A stretch of 64,000 bases of DNA from Oceanimonas sp052119705 (GTDB taxonomy: Bacteria; Pseudomonadota; Gammaproteobacteria; Enterobacterales; Aeromonadaceae): the NCBI RefSeq assembly GCF_052119705.1, contig NZ_JBGQOP010000008.1:65388-129387 (forward strand), written 5' to 3'. Positions 34,958-43,243 of the stretch are shown here, piece after piece (position 1 is the first letter of the stretch; every line of letters begins with the position of its first letter). Made by a program: the position numbers and the translations under genes. Below the pieces are notes generated by a model. The model did no database searches, was not told where the DNA came from, and saw nothing but the letters and a program-made list of their open reading frames with translations.

Positions 34958-36136
34958 ATGAGCCAATATCGAATATTTAATTCTGAAGATGCCATTGCCT
35001 ATGCCCGTGAGGCGGCCCAGCTTGGGCCAGATATGATCTTGCAAGGCGCAGAAATAGGAGATGGTAATCTCAATCAGGTATTTAGGGTGTGTCAGCTTGG
35101 AGAGGCAACAGGATGGATTGTAAAACAGGCACTGCCCTATATTCGCTGCATTGGTGAGTCTTGGCCCCTAACCCGGGACCGTGCGCGTATCGAAGCCGAA
35201 ATATTGCTGCAACATGGGCAGAGTTGCCCCGAGTTTACGGTGGCGGTATTACATCAGGATGCGTCTTTGTCGGCCATGCTGTTAGAAGATTTATCGGAGC
35301 TGCAAGTGTGGCGCCAAGCCTTGCTTAACGGCCAGCATTTTGCCGATGCCCCTGTGCAGCTAGGAAAATATTTAGCACAGGTGCACTTTCATAGCAGTGA
35401 CTTTTGCTTAGATTATCAAGCACAGCGGGCGGCACAAACGCAGTTTGCCAATCCTAAGTTAATGTCGATCAGCGAAGCCGTTTATTTTGTCGATCCCTTT
35501 TGTGATCATGAACGTAATAATGTGGCGCCAGGCATTCGTAACGATGCCGAACGGCTCTGGGCCGATCAGCCATTAAAAATACGGGTGGCCAAGCTCAAGC
35601 ATGACTTTCGCTGCAAGGGCCAAGCATTATTGCATGGCGACTTACATACTGGATCTGTGATGGTGGCCGCCGGCAAGCTGAAAGTGATTGATGCGGAGTT
35701 TGGTGGTTATGGGCCTATGGGCTTTGATGTGGGCGTACTGATCGCCAACTTGTTGCTTAATTTATGCAGCCAACCGTCTTCATCTGCACAGCGGCAACGC
35801 ATTAAAGACGTACAAGCTTTTTGGCAGAGCTTTAACCGCCAGTTCTTACTGTTAGCCAGCCAAACCGCCGATCCTGCCTTAGCCGAGCCTAGCTATATAG
35901 CCGCCTTTTTACGCCAAGTGTGGCAAGACGCCTTAGGCTATGCCGGTTGTGAAATGATACGCCGCACCCTAGGCGTGGCCCACGTGGCAGATATCGATAA
36001 TATTGCCGACGCAGACCAAAAAATCGTCAGCCAACGGCACGCATTAGCACTGGGCCGCACTCTGATCATGCACGCCGACCAACTCAATGACGCGCAGCTG
36101 GAGAAGATAGCGTTAGCCTGCCGACCACAGTGTTGA
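34958..36136 (+). CDS. mtnK: S-methyl-5-thioribose kinase
   Basis: Phosphorylates methylthioribose at C1 with ATP in the methionine salvage route. 392 aa (Klebsiella about 399). APH-like kinase fold with HGDLHTGS at 227-234 (catalytic D229) and the metal motif DAEFGGYGPMGFD from 245. N-terminal GDGNLNQVFRV is the family's ATP loop. No mtnA or other salvage gene is adjacent; instead it faces the arsS operon across 284 bases. An alternative 5-deoxy-ribose substrate is therefore possible. Confidence 0.88.
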   Translation: MSQYRIFNSEDAIAYAREAAQLGPDMILQGAEIGDGNLNQVFRVCQLGEATGWIVKQALPYIRCIGESWPLTRDRARIEAEILLQHGQSCPEFTVAVLHQDASLSAMLLEDLSELQVWRQALLNGQHFADAPVQLGKYLAQVHFHSSDFCLDYQAQRAAQTQFANPKLMSISEAVYFVDPFCDHERNNVAPGIRNDAERLWADQPLKIRVAKLKHDFRCKGQALLHGDLHTGSVMVAAGKLKVIDAEFGGYGPMGFDVGVLIANLLLNLCSQPSSSAQRQRIKDVQAFWQSFNRQFLLLASQTADPALAEPSYIAAFLRQVWQDALGYAGCEMIRRTLGVAHVADIDNIADADQKIVSQRHALALGRTLIMHADQLNDAQLEKIALACRPQC

Positions 36137-36193
36137 GTTGTGAATGTTGAGTGAAGTACTTAACTCAACGCCTATAACTAAAAACTCAACACT
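36129..36193. terminator. Palindrome across the mtnK stop, probable bidirectional terminator
   Basis: AGTGTTGAGTT (36129-36139) pairs perfectly with AACTCAACACT (36183-36193), with a nested GTTGAGT / ACTCAAC pair inside. It lies between convergent genes and includes the mtnK stop codon. Confidence 0.6.
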
Positions 36194-36225
36194 AGCCCGA
36201 GGGTTTCGGTATTTGGCTTTATAAA

Positions 36226-38421
36226 TTAGCCTCGTCGCCAGCGATGATAACGGCTTAACCATGCCAAGGTGCGCAGGGGCGCATGGGCGCGTTTCCACTC
36301 TCCGGCTGCGTATTTATTGGCTTCTGCCAGCGTGGGATACACATGCATGGTGCCCAATATTTTATTTAAGCCCAGCCCATGCTTGATGGCCAGCACATAT
36401 TCTGCCAGCAAATCACCCGCGTGCTCGCCCACTATGGTCACCCCCAGTATGCGGTCTTTACCCGGTGGGGTTAATACCTTAATAAAGCCCTGATCTGAGC
36501 CGTCGGTAATGGCTCGGTCGAGCTCGCTCAGATTAAAGCGCGTGACTTCATAGTCGATATGTTGCGCGGCGGCTTCTTGCTCGTTTAAGCCCACTCGCGC
36601 TACCTCGGGATCAACAAAAGTACACCAAGGCACTATGGAGTAATCGACCTTAAAGCGTTTAAACTGACCAAATAGCGCATTCACGCTCGCATACCACGCC
36701 ATATGAGCGGCGGTGTGGGTGAATTGATAAGGTCCGGCCACGTCACCGGCGGCATAAATATTAGGGTACAAGGTTTCTAGATACTCATTGGTGGTCACGG
36801 TGCGATCAATGGTGATGCCCAGCTCAGTTAACCCAAATCCCTGCAATCGCGCACGCCGACCCAGCGCCAGCAAGAGAGTGTCGGCTTCAATAGTAAGCGA
36901 TGTGTCGCCTTGATTTACCTGTACTTGGTTTATCTGTACTTGGTTTGCCTGTACTTGGTTTACTTCTAGCCGTATACCTTGAGAGGTAGGCGCTAATTGC
37001 GTAGTGTCACAATCGGTAAGCACTCGTACTCCATCGGCGACCAGCGCCTGTTTAACCCATTCACTCACCTCGAGATCTTCTTTAGGCATAAGACGGGCAT
37101 TGCGTTGCACTAAGGTGACGCTCGAGCCTAAGCGCGCAAAGGCTTGAGCCAGCTCGCAGCCAATCGGGCCCCCTCCCAATATTAATAATCGCGCCGGTGG
37201 CGCTGCTCGCTCGGCCATGGCCTGCCATAAGGTGTCACTGGTCAGGTAATCCACTTTATCTAACCCTGGCAATGGCGGTACTGCGGCACTGGCCCCCGTG
37301 GCAATAATAATACTGCGCGCCGTCAGCCGCTGCACATCACCGTTGCTCAAGGTCACTTCTACCGTCCAAGGGTCGACCAGTTTGCCGTGGCCTTGCAATA
37401 CATTGACACCCAGTTTGGTATAGCGCTCCACGCTATCGTGAGGGGCTATTTTGTTGATCACCTGTTGCACCCGTTGCATCACGTATTTGAAGCTAAATTC
37501 AGGCGTGGTGCTAGTGAGGCCGTAATGCGCGGCATGGCGCATCTGGTGGGCCAGTTTGGCGCTACGCAGCAAGGCCTTGCTGGGTACACAACCGGTATTA
37601 AGACAATCGCCGCCCATGTTGCCGCTCTCGATAAGCGTGACTTTGGCCTTCACCGCAACGGCTATATAGGCGCTGACTAAGCCTGCGGCACCAGCACCGA
37701 TCACTATCAGATTGCAGTCAAAATGGGCGGGTTTATTAAAACCTCGATACACTTTTCGGCGTTGCACCAAGCGCAGCACGGCACGCGCCAGCAGCGGAAA
37801 AACACCAAGCAAGGCAAACGAGGCCAACAAAGTCGGCGACAGTATGCCGCTTACGCTATTAATGGCCGCCAGCTGAGTGCCGGCGTTCACGTAGACCAAG
37901 GTACCGGGCAACATACCGAGCTGGCTTACCCAGTAAAAGGTGCGAATGGGCAGCGTGGTCAGCCCCATCAGCAAATTAATGATGAAAAACGGAAACACCG
38001 GCACCAAGCGTAGGGTAAACAGATAAAAGGCGCCGTCTCGGTTAATGCCCTTATCGATGGCCTTAAGTCGATCACCGAAGCGGTGTTGTACCTGACCTCG
38101 CAGCAGAAAACGCGATACCAAAAACGCCAATGTGGCGCCGATACTCGAGGCAAATGACACCAACACCAAGCCTTGCCAGAGACCAAAAAAGGCGCCCGCG
38201 GCCAAGGTCATAATGGCCGCCCCCGGCAGTGACAACGCCGCCAGCAGCACATACAGCACAAAAAAACCGCCCGCCATCAGCCAAGGTGACTCGGTGCGCA
38301 TCGTGGCAATGTGCGTCTGTTGTTGTTTGAGGGCGTTGAGAGTAAACCAGTCACCGAGATCGAAGATAAAAAACAGCGCCATAAGCAGCACTAGCAGGAT
38401 AAGCAGTAGGGGTTTGCGCAT
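36226..38421 (-). CDS. TVP38/TMEM64 - FAD disulfide oxidoreductase fusion
   Basis: 731-aa fusion. Residues 1-220 are a TVP38/TMEM64 (DedA-like VTT) membrane domain with helices such as WLMAGGFFVLYVLLAALSLP. Residues about 235-731 are a mercuric-reductase/dihydrolipoamide-dehydrogenase-like flavoprotein: FAD motif VIGAGAAGLVSA, redox pair C273/C278 in GGDCLNTGCVPSK, NAD motif LGGGPIGCELA and C-terminal GTMHVYPTLAE. No N-terminal HMA domain or C-terminal vicinal Cys of MerA is present, so the substrate is not clearly Hg(II). A 15-bp tandem repeat inserts NQVQ-type pentapeptides around residue 500. RBS AAGGAT fixes the start. Confidence 0.88.
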   Translation of the reverse strand: MRKPLLLILLVLLMALFFIFDLGDWFTLNALKQQQTHIATMRTESPWLMAGGFFVLYVLLAALSLPGAAIMTLAAGAFFGLWQGLVLVSFASSIGATLAFLVSRFLLRGQVQHRFGDRLKAIDKGINRDGAFYLFTLRLVPVFPFFIINLLMGLTTLPIRTFYWVSQLGMLPGTLVYVNAGTQLAAINSVSGILSPTLLASFALLGVFPLLARAVLRLVQRRKVYRGFNKPAHFDCNLIVIGAGAAGLVSAYIAVAVKAKVTLIESGNMGGDCLNTGCVPSKALLRSAKLAHQMRHAAHYGLTSTTPEFSFKYVMQRVQQVINKIAPHDSVERYTKLGVNVLQGHGKLVDPWTVEVTLSNGDVQRLTARSIIIATGASAAVPPLPGLDKVDYLTSDTLWQAMAERAAPPARLLILGGGPIGCELAQAFARLGSSVTLVQRNARLMPKEDLEVSEWVKQALVADGVRVLTDCDTTQLAPTSQGIRLEVNQVQANQVQINQVQVNQGDTSLTIEADTLLLALGRRARLQGFGLTELGITIDRTVTTNEYLETLYPNIYAAGDVAGPYQFTHTAAHMAWYASVNALFGQFKRFKVDYSIVPWCTFVDPEVARVGLNEQEAAAQHIDYEVTRFNLSELDRAITDGSDQGFIKVLTPPGKDRILGVTIVGEHAGDLLAEYVLAIKHGLGLNKILGTMHVYPTLAEANKYAAGEWKRAHAPLRTLAWLSRYHRWRRG
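36908..36965. repeat. In-frame 15-bp tandem repeat
   Basis: Three to four copies of TGTACTTGGTTTNNC encode NQVQ(A/I/V) units within the reductase domain. They would be neutral for frame if copy number varied. Confidence 0.85.
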
Positions 38422-38730
38422 AAGAAAATCCTTTTTATGGCGATGAGGCTGGCCTATATGGCATTGAAGCCAACGAGTGGCGACTATCATTAGCGTTAAG
38501 CTTAAGAACAAAGTCGCAACCGAGCGCACGTTTCTTACAGCGAGATTGGCCGCGGGCATAAGATGCCCAATAACAATAAGTGGCGGTTGTAATAACTTTT
38601 GTAATCCTTTTTGTAAGAGCTTTTGTAAGAACTTTTGTAAGAACTAGGCTGTTAACCGCGTCTTATTAGTAAGCAAGGCACTTATTATGTGGTGCCTTTC
38701 ATGGAAGACCTTATCTTAAGGAGTATGGAT
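38422..38730. promoter_or_regulatory. Divergent promoter region before the Cys-rich cytochrome
   Basis: 309 bases without a gene between the reductase fusion (minus) and the cytochrome (plus). Its most notable content is the tandem repeat annotated at 38590-38646, located about 85-140 bases upstream of the cytochrome start. Confidence 0.5.
38590..38646. repeat. Tandem CTTTTGTAAGAA repeat upstream of the cytochrome gene
   Basis: Four degenerate copies of a 12-16 base unit (ACTTTTGTAATC, TTTTTGTAAGAG, CTTTTGTAAGAA, CTTTTGTAAGAA). It could be multiple operator sites or simple slippage. Confidence 0.8.
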
Positions 38731-39672
38731 ATGCGCGTATGTCATTTGCACTTAGCGTCTCACTTTCGTATTACCCCCGTTGCCGCCTTGGTGTCTGCAT
38801 CCTTGTTAGCGCTTACGTTATCAGGCCCAGCGCACGCCGTTGAGTCGGGTGGGCATATAGCTACAGAGAATGCCGTGCGGCCGTTAGCCATGAGCAAAAA
38901 CGCTTGTGCGGCTAATCCCTGCAGTGCGGCTAATAAAAACGGTGCGGCCAAAAACCCGTGCGCCGTTAAGAGTCCTTGCTCAGCTAACCCTAGCGCCAAT
39001 AAAAATCCCTGGGCGACCAAAAACCCCTGCGCCATAAAAAGCCCCTGCTCGGCCAACCCCTGCGCTGCTAAACCAGCGACAGTAAACCCTTGTGCCGCCA
39101 AGGCCGTGCAGCGCCCTGCTAAATATCAGCCTTACCAAGGCGATAACGCCGAGTTAGTCACGCTAGGTAAGGCGCTGTTTAACGATACCAGCCTAAGCAG
39201 CAATGGCCTTGCTTGTAGCAGTTGCCACCAAGGTCAGATGATGTATCAGGCCAGTTTTGCCCTGCCCTACCCCCACCCGGTGGCCATGGCGCAGGATCAG
39301 TTTGGTCTGAGTCAGGTGCATTTGGATGAAATGATCCAAATTTGTATGGTCTATCCCATGGCGACGCAGCCCTTAGCGTGGGATTCAAAAGAGCTAGCGG
39401 CCTTGGTTGCCTATGTCCAAACCGAACAGACAAGCTATTCACCCAGTGGCGCCAATCCTTGCGCGGCAAAAAATCCCTGTGCGATGAAGCACCCTTGTGC
39501 GATGAAAAGCCCCTGCAAGACTAACCCCTGCGCGATGAAGAACCCTTGTGCGGTGAAAAGCCCTTGTTCAATAAAAAATCCCTGTGCAATAAAAAGCCCG
39601 TGTAAGGCTAATCCCTGTGCCGTAAAAAATCCCTGCGCGACAAAGAGCCCTTGCGCACCTAAGTCACAGTAA
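38731..39672 (+). CDS. c-type cytochrome flanked by NPC/SPC cysteine repeats
   Basis: 313 aa, exported. Signal peptide residues 1-36 (ending SGPAHA). A single c-type haem domain lies at about 130-235, with CSSCH (162-166) and a candidate axial Met at 206 or 210 (MVYPM). It is flanked by Cys blocks: eight cysteines at 59-121 and twelve at 244-308, mostly in six-residue units (N/S)PC-A-x-K. Two N-terminal units have lost Cys (NPS, NPW). Start at 38731 follows AAGGAGTATGGAT. I do not recognise a named family; periplasmic metal binding coupled to electron transfer is inference. A DUF6969-type gene follows. Confidence 0.8.
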   Translation: MRVCHLHLASHFRITPVAALVSASLLALTLSGPAHAVESGGHIATENAVRPLAMSKNACAANPCSAANKNGAAKNPCAVKSPCSANPSANKNPWATKNPCAIKSPCSANPCAAKPATVNPCAAKAVQRPAKYQPYQGDNAELVTLGKALFNDTSLSSNGLACSSCHQGQMMYQASFALPYPHPVAMAQDQFGLSQVHLDEMIQICMVYPMATQPLAWDSKELAALVAYVQTEQTSYSPSGANPCAAKNPCAMKHPCAMKSPCKTNPCAMKNPCAVKSPCSIKNPCAIKSPCKANPCAVKNPCATKSPCAPKSQ

Positions 39673-39680
39673 GGATGCCT

Positions 39681-40421
39681 ATGACAAGCAGCACACTTCA
39701 AGCCTTGCCCAAACCGCTAGTACCGGTGGCGGCAAGCCTGCCAACCGCAGATATACCTCGCTTGCGTGCAGCCGGTGACCGAATTCGGGAATGCTATCGA
39801 GTGATGAGCAAAGGTGGGGTTAATATCGTCGGGGAAGTACTCAAAGGCCAAGGAACTTTTTTTGAGATGACCCACTATCCCCTAGACGATGTACTGGATA
39901 AAGACAGCCACAGCCAATATTACTACCATGCTCATCGCGGTGGTGAGCAGGAGCATGGCCACTTCCACACATTTTTGCGTGCGCCCGGTATTCCAGCCGA
40001 TTTCTGTATGCTGGATTATCCGCAGGCCAGTGAGCCTTGGCCCCAAGAAGAACAAGCGATTGCGCATTTAGTTGCTATTGCTATGGATGCTTGGGGGTAT
40101 CCCTCAAGCTTATTCGCCTGTAATCGTTGGGTAACCGATGAAAGCTGGTATCCGGCAGAGGCGGTAATTTCTATGCTGGACAGCTTTCTTATCGATCATG
40201 CCCATCCATCTTGGCCGGTAAATATTTGGTTGAGCAACATGCTGGTGTTATTCCGACCCCATATAGAAGCGCTGCTGGTGCATCGCGATGCAGTGATCGA
40301 CCAGTGGCAGGCGCAATATCCAGAGCAGGACATCTTTGAAAATCGGCAGCTGGAGATCACCGGCCAGCTCACCATTTCGGTGGATGACTGGCTGGCCGAA
40401 CTGGAGGCAGTGTTGGTTTAA
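39681..40421 (+). CDS. DUF6969-type protein, His-rich
   Basis: 246 aa, no signal peptide or TM. I recall this sequence type as DUF6969; its function is not known to me. The conserved block YRVMSKGGVNIVGEVLKGQG is followed by HSQYYYHAHRGGEQEHGHFH (residues 77-96), with six histidines (77, 83, 85, 92, 94, 96) that look like a metal site. The ATG at 39681 follows AAGGATGCCT, eight bases after the cytochrome stop, so the two are co-transcribed and probably co-translated. A role in metal or haem handling with the cytochrome is inferred from position and His content. Confidence 0.7.
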   Translation: MTSSTLQALPKPLVPVAASLPTADIPRLRAAGDRIRECYRVMSKGGVNIVGEVLKGQGTFFEMTHYPLDDVLDKDSHSQYYYHAHRGGEQEHGHFHTFLRAPGIPADFCMLDYPQASEPWPQEEQAIAHLVAIAMDAWGYPSSLFACNRWVTDESWYPAEAVISMLDSFLIDHAHPSWPVNIWLSNMLVLFRPHIEALLVHRDAVIDQWQAQYPEQDIFENRQLEITGQLTISVDDWLAELEAVLV

Positions 40422-40444
40422 TGACCACAAGATCATAAATAACA

Positions 40445-40484
40445 GCGCCGCAGGTAAAGACGGCTTAGTCTTTACCTGCGGCGC
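40445..40484 (+). terminator. Terminator after the DUF6969-type gene
   Basis: Perfect 16-bp stem GCGCCGCAGGTAAAGA / TCTTTACCTGCGGCGC with an 8-base loop, then GATTTTA. Confidence 0.85.
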
Positions 40485-40535
40485 GATTTTATCTGACGAC
40501 TGAAAGCTGACCGCTAACGGCTATTGCTGCTGCCG

Positions 40536-42650
40536 TTACTTCAACTGCCACACCGTCATGTCGGCTAAGGTGTGCTGGTATTTGCGGCGGGTTTCGCGGA
40601 TCACAAAGGGCACATCTTGTTGCGCCACTAGGGTAAAGCGCTCACTTAATACACGGCTTAAGCCGTCTAGAGTGGTCACATTTTCGCCATTCACCTTAAT
40701 ACCGCCCAACCATTTTTCTTTCGGCGTGTACTGCTCAAGCCAAGTGTAAGGTGAGGTTAATACCAAGTAGCCGCCGGCGGTTAAGCGCTCGTGAATATGG
40801 TTTAAGAACAAACTCGGATCGTATAAACGATCGATCAAATTACCGCAAAATATCAGGTCATAATCGCTAAAACGGGCCTTTAAGTTACAGGCATCGCCCT
40901 GTACAAAATCAATTTTATCAGCCAGTGCGCTATAGCCTAAATCAGTTAAGCTGACCTCTTTAAACTCCACTAACTCGCCTTCGGTCGGAATAGCAAAGCG
41001 GGTATGGCCGGTTTCTTTTAACTGAAAGCCGTGTTGAATAAAGCGTGCCGAAAAGTCGATGCCATCTACGTGATCAAAGTGGCGTGCCAGCTCAAAACTG
41101 GCGCGACCTACTGAGCAACCTAAATCCAGCGCCCTGGCCTGTTTTAATTCAGGGGTATGTTTAAGCAAGGCTTGCACACACGCTTGGGGGTAATTGGGCA
41201 CATTAAAATAAGTATCACCGTAGTGAAATTCTAAGTATTGGGCGACGAGTTCGTCTGTTTCGTAAGTATTAACCGGTTCCACTGGCACCTCGGCGCTGTC
41301 GGACTCTAGGTATCTAAAGCCTGCATGTTGAAAAAAATGACGGCGAAAGGCATACCGCGCGTAACGAGTCGCTTCGTTACCGGTCGATGCCCAAGAGCCG
41401 CCTTTAAATAAGTTGTGTTGGCCATCAAAGGTAGGCGTGGAGAAGTCATCGTATAAAGGATGCACCTCAAAGCCGGGAAAGCCATCGATGGCAGATTCGG
41501 TCCATTGCCACACATTGCCCACCACATCACACAGGCCTTGATGCTCGAAGCGGTTGACTGGGCAAGAGGAAGCATAATGCTCAAGATTAAGATTACCGGG
41601 CGCTTGCGCCCAGTGCGGTTGATCGGTATCGAGCTGATTGCGTAGTACCGTCCACTCGGCTTCGGTGGGCAGGCGAATATGCGTGCCAGTTTGGGCGGCT
41701 TTCCAGTTACAAAAGGCCTTGGCCTCGAGGTAATTCACCTCTACTGGCCAATCCAGCGGCAGCGGCATTTCTTGTAACAGGTTACGCTGTATATATTCGC
41801 CGTGGCGATAAGACCAAAAACGCGGCATGCGCGCTTCACTAAACGCCAGCCAAGCTTGGCCCTCAATCGTCCACCATTTAGGTTTTTGATAACCGCCGGC
41901 ACTCACAAACTGTAAAAACTCACCGTTAGACACCAGAAACTTGGCCACCTTAAACGGCTCCACGGCTACGGTTTTATGACCGTATTCGTTATCCCAGCCA
42001 TAGGTGTCGGCCTCACTTGGCTTACCCAAAGTGACCGTTTCGCCGGCAATGGCTACTAGGCTATTGTGGGGTGCGGCGCCCGTTTCGCTACAGGCGGCCC
42101 ACTGTGGATGAGCATCCAAATATTCGAGCGGCAACATGCGCATGATAACCGACGAGGTTTCGAGGTGAATACGCTCATGCTCTATGCCCATAATCACCAG
42201 CCAAGCGGCTGAGTCAGGAGTGATGGGCAAGCTAAGGGGCATATCGGTAATAAGCGTATCCACAATATCACGCACTTGATCACGATAGTGGCGGGTGTCG
42301 GCTAGGCTTGGCCAGTCGTAATGGGCGCTATTAAGATCGTCCCACGACATTTCATCCACGCCAATGGCAAACATGGACTCTAAGCGCTCATTCACTCTGT
42401 GGTGATGGTATTTACCGAGCATTAATTTGTTGATAAAGAATACGGCCGTGTGGCCAAAATAGAAGATCAAGGGATGGCGCAGTGGCTCGGCGCGTAAATA
42501 GTAAGCTTGTTCGTTATTAATGCAGTCAAACAAACTTTCGTATTGGCTAAAGGTGTGGTGAAAATAGTTGCGAATTTCAGCACGTTTTGCGGCGACCGAG
42601 CTGCCGGTTAATAACGGCGTTTTGCTCACCACCTCAGTTAGTTTTTCCAT
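40536..42650 (-). CDS. ovoA: 5-histidylcysteine sulfoxide synthase OvoA (with methyltransferase)
   Basis: First and last enzyme of ovothiol synthesis: joins Cys to His C5 with oxygen, then methylates. About 704 aa. Three parts are seen: a DinB-like N-terminal domain with the iron-binding HERIHLE; a formylglycine-enzyme-like middle domain (IRLPTEAEW, CDVVGNVWQWTES, GGSWAS); and a C-terminal SAM methyltransferase (LDLGCSVGRASFELA). The start is taken as MEKLTEVV (AAGGA five bases before); an ATG two codons earlier overlaps that RBS. No ovoB lyase is adjacent. Confidence 0.93.
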   Translation of the reverse strand: MEKLTEVVSKTPLLTGSSVAAKRAEIRNYFHHTFSQYESLFDCINNEQAYYLRAEPLRHPLIFYFGHTAVFFINKLMLGKYHHHRVNERLESMFAIGVDEMSWDDLNSAHYDWPSLADTRHYRDQVRDIVDTLITDMPLSLPITPDSAAWLVIMGIEHERIHLETSSVIMRMLPLEYLDAHPQWAACSETGAAPHNSLVAIAGETVTLGKPSEADTYGWDNEYGHKTVAVEPFKVAKFLVSNGEFLQFVSAGGYQKPKWWTIEGQAWLAFSEARMPRFWSYRHGEYIQRNLLQEMPLPLDWPVEVNYLEAKAFCNWKAAQTGTHIRLPTEAEWTVLRNQLDTDQPHWAQAPGNLNLEHYASSCPVNRFEHQGLCDVVGNVWQWTESAIDGFPGFEVHPLYDDFSTPTFDGQHNLFKGGSWASTGNEATRYARYAFRRHFFQHAGFRYLESDSAEVPVEPVNTYETDELVAQYLEFHYGDTYFNVPNYPQACVQALLKHTPELKQARALDLGCSVGRASFELARHFDHVDGIDFSARFIQHGFQLKETGHTRFAIPTEGELVEFKEVSLTDLGYSALADKIDFVQGDACNLKARFSDYDLIFCGNLIDRLYDPSLFLNHIHERLTAGGYLVLTSPYTWLEQYTPKEKWLGGIKVNGENVTTLDGLSRVLSERFTLVAQQDVPFVIRETRRKYQHTLADMTVWQLK

Positions 42651-42840
42651 GTTCATCCTTGATGCCTGTTAAATGTTTCACAATAAAGGTACTAAATAAA
42701 AACGTGCCGCCCATCAGACCCGTGACTCGGGTAAATGCTTTCGTTATCAAGGTACTTTGATGGCTGAGGCTAAAAATCGGTTTACAGTCCAGTACCTTGT
42801 GCTATAACGCTGTTCTTTTCATCTTTTAGTAGGAAGTATC

Positions 42841-43155
42841 ATGACACAATTTAGCAATGTTACCGTTATTAAGCAGGCCAATGTGTACGACGGCGGCAAA
42901 GTAACCAGCCGCGCGATCCTGTTTGCTGATGGCAGTCGCAAGACCTTAGGCATTATGCTGCCGGGCGAATATAGCTTCAATACCGCTGCCGCCGAGTTAA
43001 TGGAAATCTTAGCCGGCGAGTTAAGTGTGCAATTGCCAGGCTCTGAGCAGTGGCAGGCCATTAAAGGCGGCGAGTCATTTGAAGTGCCAGCTAACGCTAG
43101 CTTTAACTTAAAAGTGACCACGCTGGTGGATTACTGCTGCTCTTACTTCGACTAA
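42841..43155 (+). CDS. ppnP: Pyrimidine/purine nucleoside phosphorylase PpnP
   Basis: Small cupin-fold phosphorylase (YaiE/DUF1255) that cleaves several nucleosides to base and ribose 1-phosphate. 104 aa, slightly longer than E. coli YaiE (94). FADGSRKTLGIMLPGEYSF and the cupin signature FEVPANASFNLKV are clear. The ATG follows TAGGAAGTATC. Divergent from ovoA, 190 bases apart. Confidence 0.93.
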   Translation: MTQFSNVTVIKQANVYDGGKVTSRAILFADGSRKTLGIMLPGEYSFNTAAAELMEILAGELSVQLPGSEQWQAIKGGESFEVPANASFNLKVTTLVDYCCSYFD

Positions 43156-43243
43156 GCCACTCAGTCACTCAGTCACTCAACTAGGCCAGCCTGATGCCAC
43201 AGCTATAGTTAGCAAAGCCCACTTAACTGTAAGAGAGCCTGTC

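Noticed and set aside
38760..39701. Long antisense frames opposite the Cys-repeat cytochrome, encoding AQGL-type repeats
   Set aside because: They are mirror images of the repeat codons, lack RBSs and match no family.
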